Of a stretch of DNA of 12,422 nucleotides, positions 11,706-12,422 are shown in pieces. Positions within the stretch are counted from its first letter, which is position 1, and the number at the start of each line of letters is the position of its first letter. A program made the position numbers and the translations under genes. Under the pieces are notes generated by a model, which did not search any database, had not been told where the DNA came from, and was given only the letters and a program-made list of their open reading frames with translations. The DNA is from an uncultured Oscillospiraceae bacterium (GTDB taxonomy: Bacteria > Bacillota > Clostridia > Oscillospirales > Oscillospiraceae), in contig CAKUCT010000033.1 of NCBI GenBank assembly GCA_934643765.1, positions 1 through 12,422 on the forward strand, read 5' to 3'.

Positions 11706-12422
11706 ATGAAAACAAAATCCGCTATGATTACCATTGCCGGCCGGCCGAATGTCGGAAAGTCGACGCTTACAAACGCGCTGGTCGGCGAGAAAATTGCCAT
11801 TGTCTCCAATAAGCCGCAGACGACCCGCAACCGTATCTGCGCGATTGTGAACCGGGAAAATACGCAGCTCGTCTTTATCGATACCCCGGGCTTTCACCGC
11901 CCGCGCACGAAGCTTGGCGACTACATGGTAAACGTCGTGAAAGAATCTGTTGCCGACGTGGACGCGGTAATTTTGCTTGTGGAGCCGATTGCAAACGTCG
12001 GCGAGCAGGAGCAGGAGCTCATCCGGCAGATCAAAGCCTCCGGCGCGCCGGCCATGCTGGTCATCAATAAGATTGACACCGTGGAAAAAGAAGCGCTGCT
12101 GCCCGTCATCGCGGCCTATCAGGCAGAGTTTGACTTCGACGCGGTCATTCCCATCAGCGCCAAGTGGCGCGACGGCGTGGCGACGCTTCTTTCAGAGTGC
12201 GAAAAATATGCCCAGCCCGGCCCCATGCTCTTCCCGGAGGATATGGTCACGGATATGCCGGAAAAACAGGTCATGGCTGAGATTATCCGCGAAAAGCTGC
12301 TGTGGAACCTGGAAAAGGAAATTCCGCACGGCACGGCGGTGGAGATCACAAAATTCTCCGAGCGGGACGACGGGATTATTGACATTGACGCGACGATCTA
12401 CTGTGAAAAGGCCAGCCACAAG
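11706..12422 (+). CDS. era: GTPase Era, 5' part (3' end outside window)
   Basis: The first 239 codons of Era, the essential GTPase that binds the 3' end of 16S rRNA during 30S assembly. G-domain motifs are all present: G1 GRPNVGKST (residues 12-20), the effector region KPQTTRNR, G3 DTPGFHRP, G4 NKID and G5 SAK. After the G domain come FPEDMVTDMPEKQVMAEIIR and EKLLWNLEKEIPHGTAVEI, the conserved link into the KH domain. The window ends at IDATIYCEKASHK, within the first strand of the KH RNA-binding domain, so that domain is mostly missing here only because of the edge. AAAGGAG (11691-11697) lies 8 bases before the ATG and begins in the ybeY stop codon. The reading frame is open to the last base. 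It belongs to the yqfC-yqfD-phoH-ybeY operon; dgkA and cdd, usually between ybeY and era, are absent. Confidence 0.97.
   Translation, partial: MKTKSAMITIAGRPNVGKSTLTNALVGEKIAIVSNKPQTTRNRICAIVNRENTQLVFIDTPGFHRPRTKLGDYMVNVVKESVADVDAVILLVEPIANVGEQEQELIRQIKASGAPAMLVINKIDTVEKEALLPVIAAYQAEFDFDAVIPISAKWRDGVATLLSECEKYAQPGPMLFPEDMVTDMPEKQVMAEIIREKLLWNLEKEIPHGTAVEITKFSERDDGIIDIDATIYCEKASHK

Overview
The window is GC-rich and densely packed on both strands. It looks like a chromosomal segment of an endospore-forming Clostridia (Bacillota), probably near Oscillospiraceae/Ruminococcaceae. The evidence is the set of sporulation genes (ylbJ, yqfC, yqfD), strong AGGAGG/AGGTGA ribosome binding sites, TTG and GTG starts, and a secreted SLH-domain protein. 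The genus is an inference. I see no phage, transposase, CRISPR, tRNA or rRNA gene.

Layout. (1) 1-900, minus strand: a tight three-gene cluster of unrecognised small proteins (82 aa, 126 aa, and a proline-rich protein running off the left edge). It is preceded by a match to the sigma-K type promoter (AC-N17-CATAnnnTA), so it may be expressed late in the mother cell. (2) 963-3469, plus strand: a YfcE/MJ0936-type metallophosphoesterase, then type III pantothenate kinase (coaX), whose stop overlaps the start of a PLP-decarboxylase-like (LysA fold) protein. That protein lacks the Schiff-base lysine and other catalytic residues and looks like a pseudoenzyme. (3) 3466-3651, minus strand: a small one-TM protein. 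(4) 3736-4647: an alpha/beta hydrolase of the monoacylglycerol lipase/lysophospholipase type, ended by a terminator whose 3' arm doubles as the -35 box of the next promoter. (5) 4760-6178: a secreted protein with SLH repeats, a GH24 lysozyme domain and a C-terminal Listeria-Bacteroides-type repeat. (6) 6264-6720: a 37-aa ORF coupled to an ArsC/Spx-fold protein. (7) 6718-6948: a hairpin-rich intergenic stretch, probably a dispersed repeat, then a minus-strand terminator. (8) 6954-8617, minus strand: an 82-aa unknown, a Cys/His-rich putative zinc-binding protein, and ylbJ. (9) 8702-12422, plus strand: yqfC-yqfD-phoH-ybeY-era with overlapping starts and stops; era runs off the right edge.

The last block is the classic Firmicutes sporulation/ribosome-maturation operon. 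Its translational overlaps suggest one transcript that joins two sporulation proteins to PhoH, the YbeY rRNA endonuclease and the Era GTPase. The pgpH, dgkA and cdd genes that interrupt this order in Bacillus subtilis are absent here. The most unusual items are the decarboxylase-fold pseudoenzyme coupled to coaX, the possible sigma-K cluster at the left edge, and the structured intergenic repeat.
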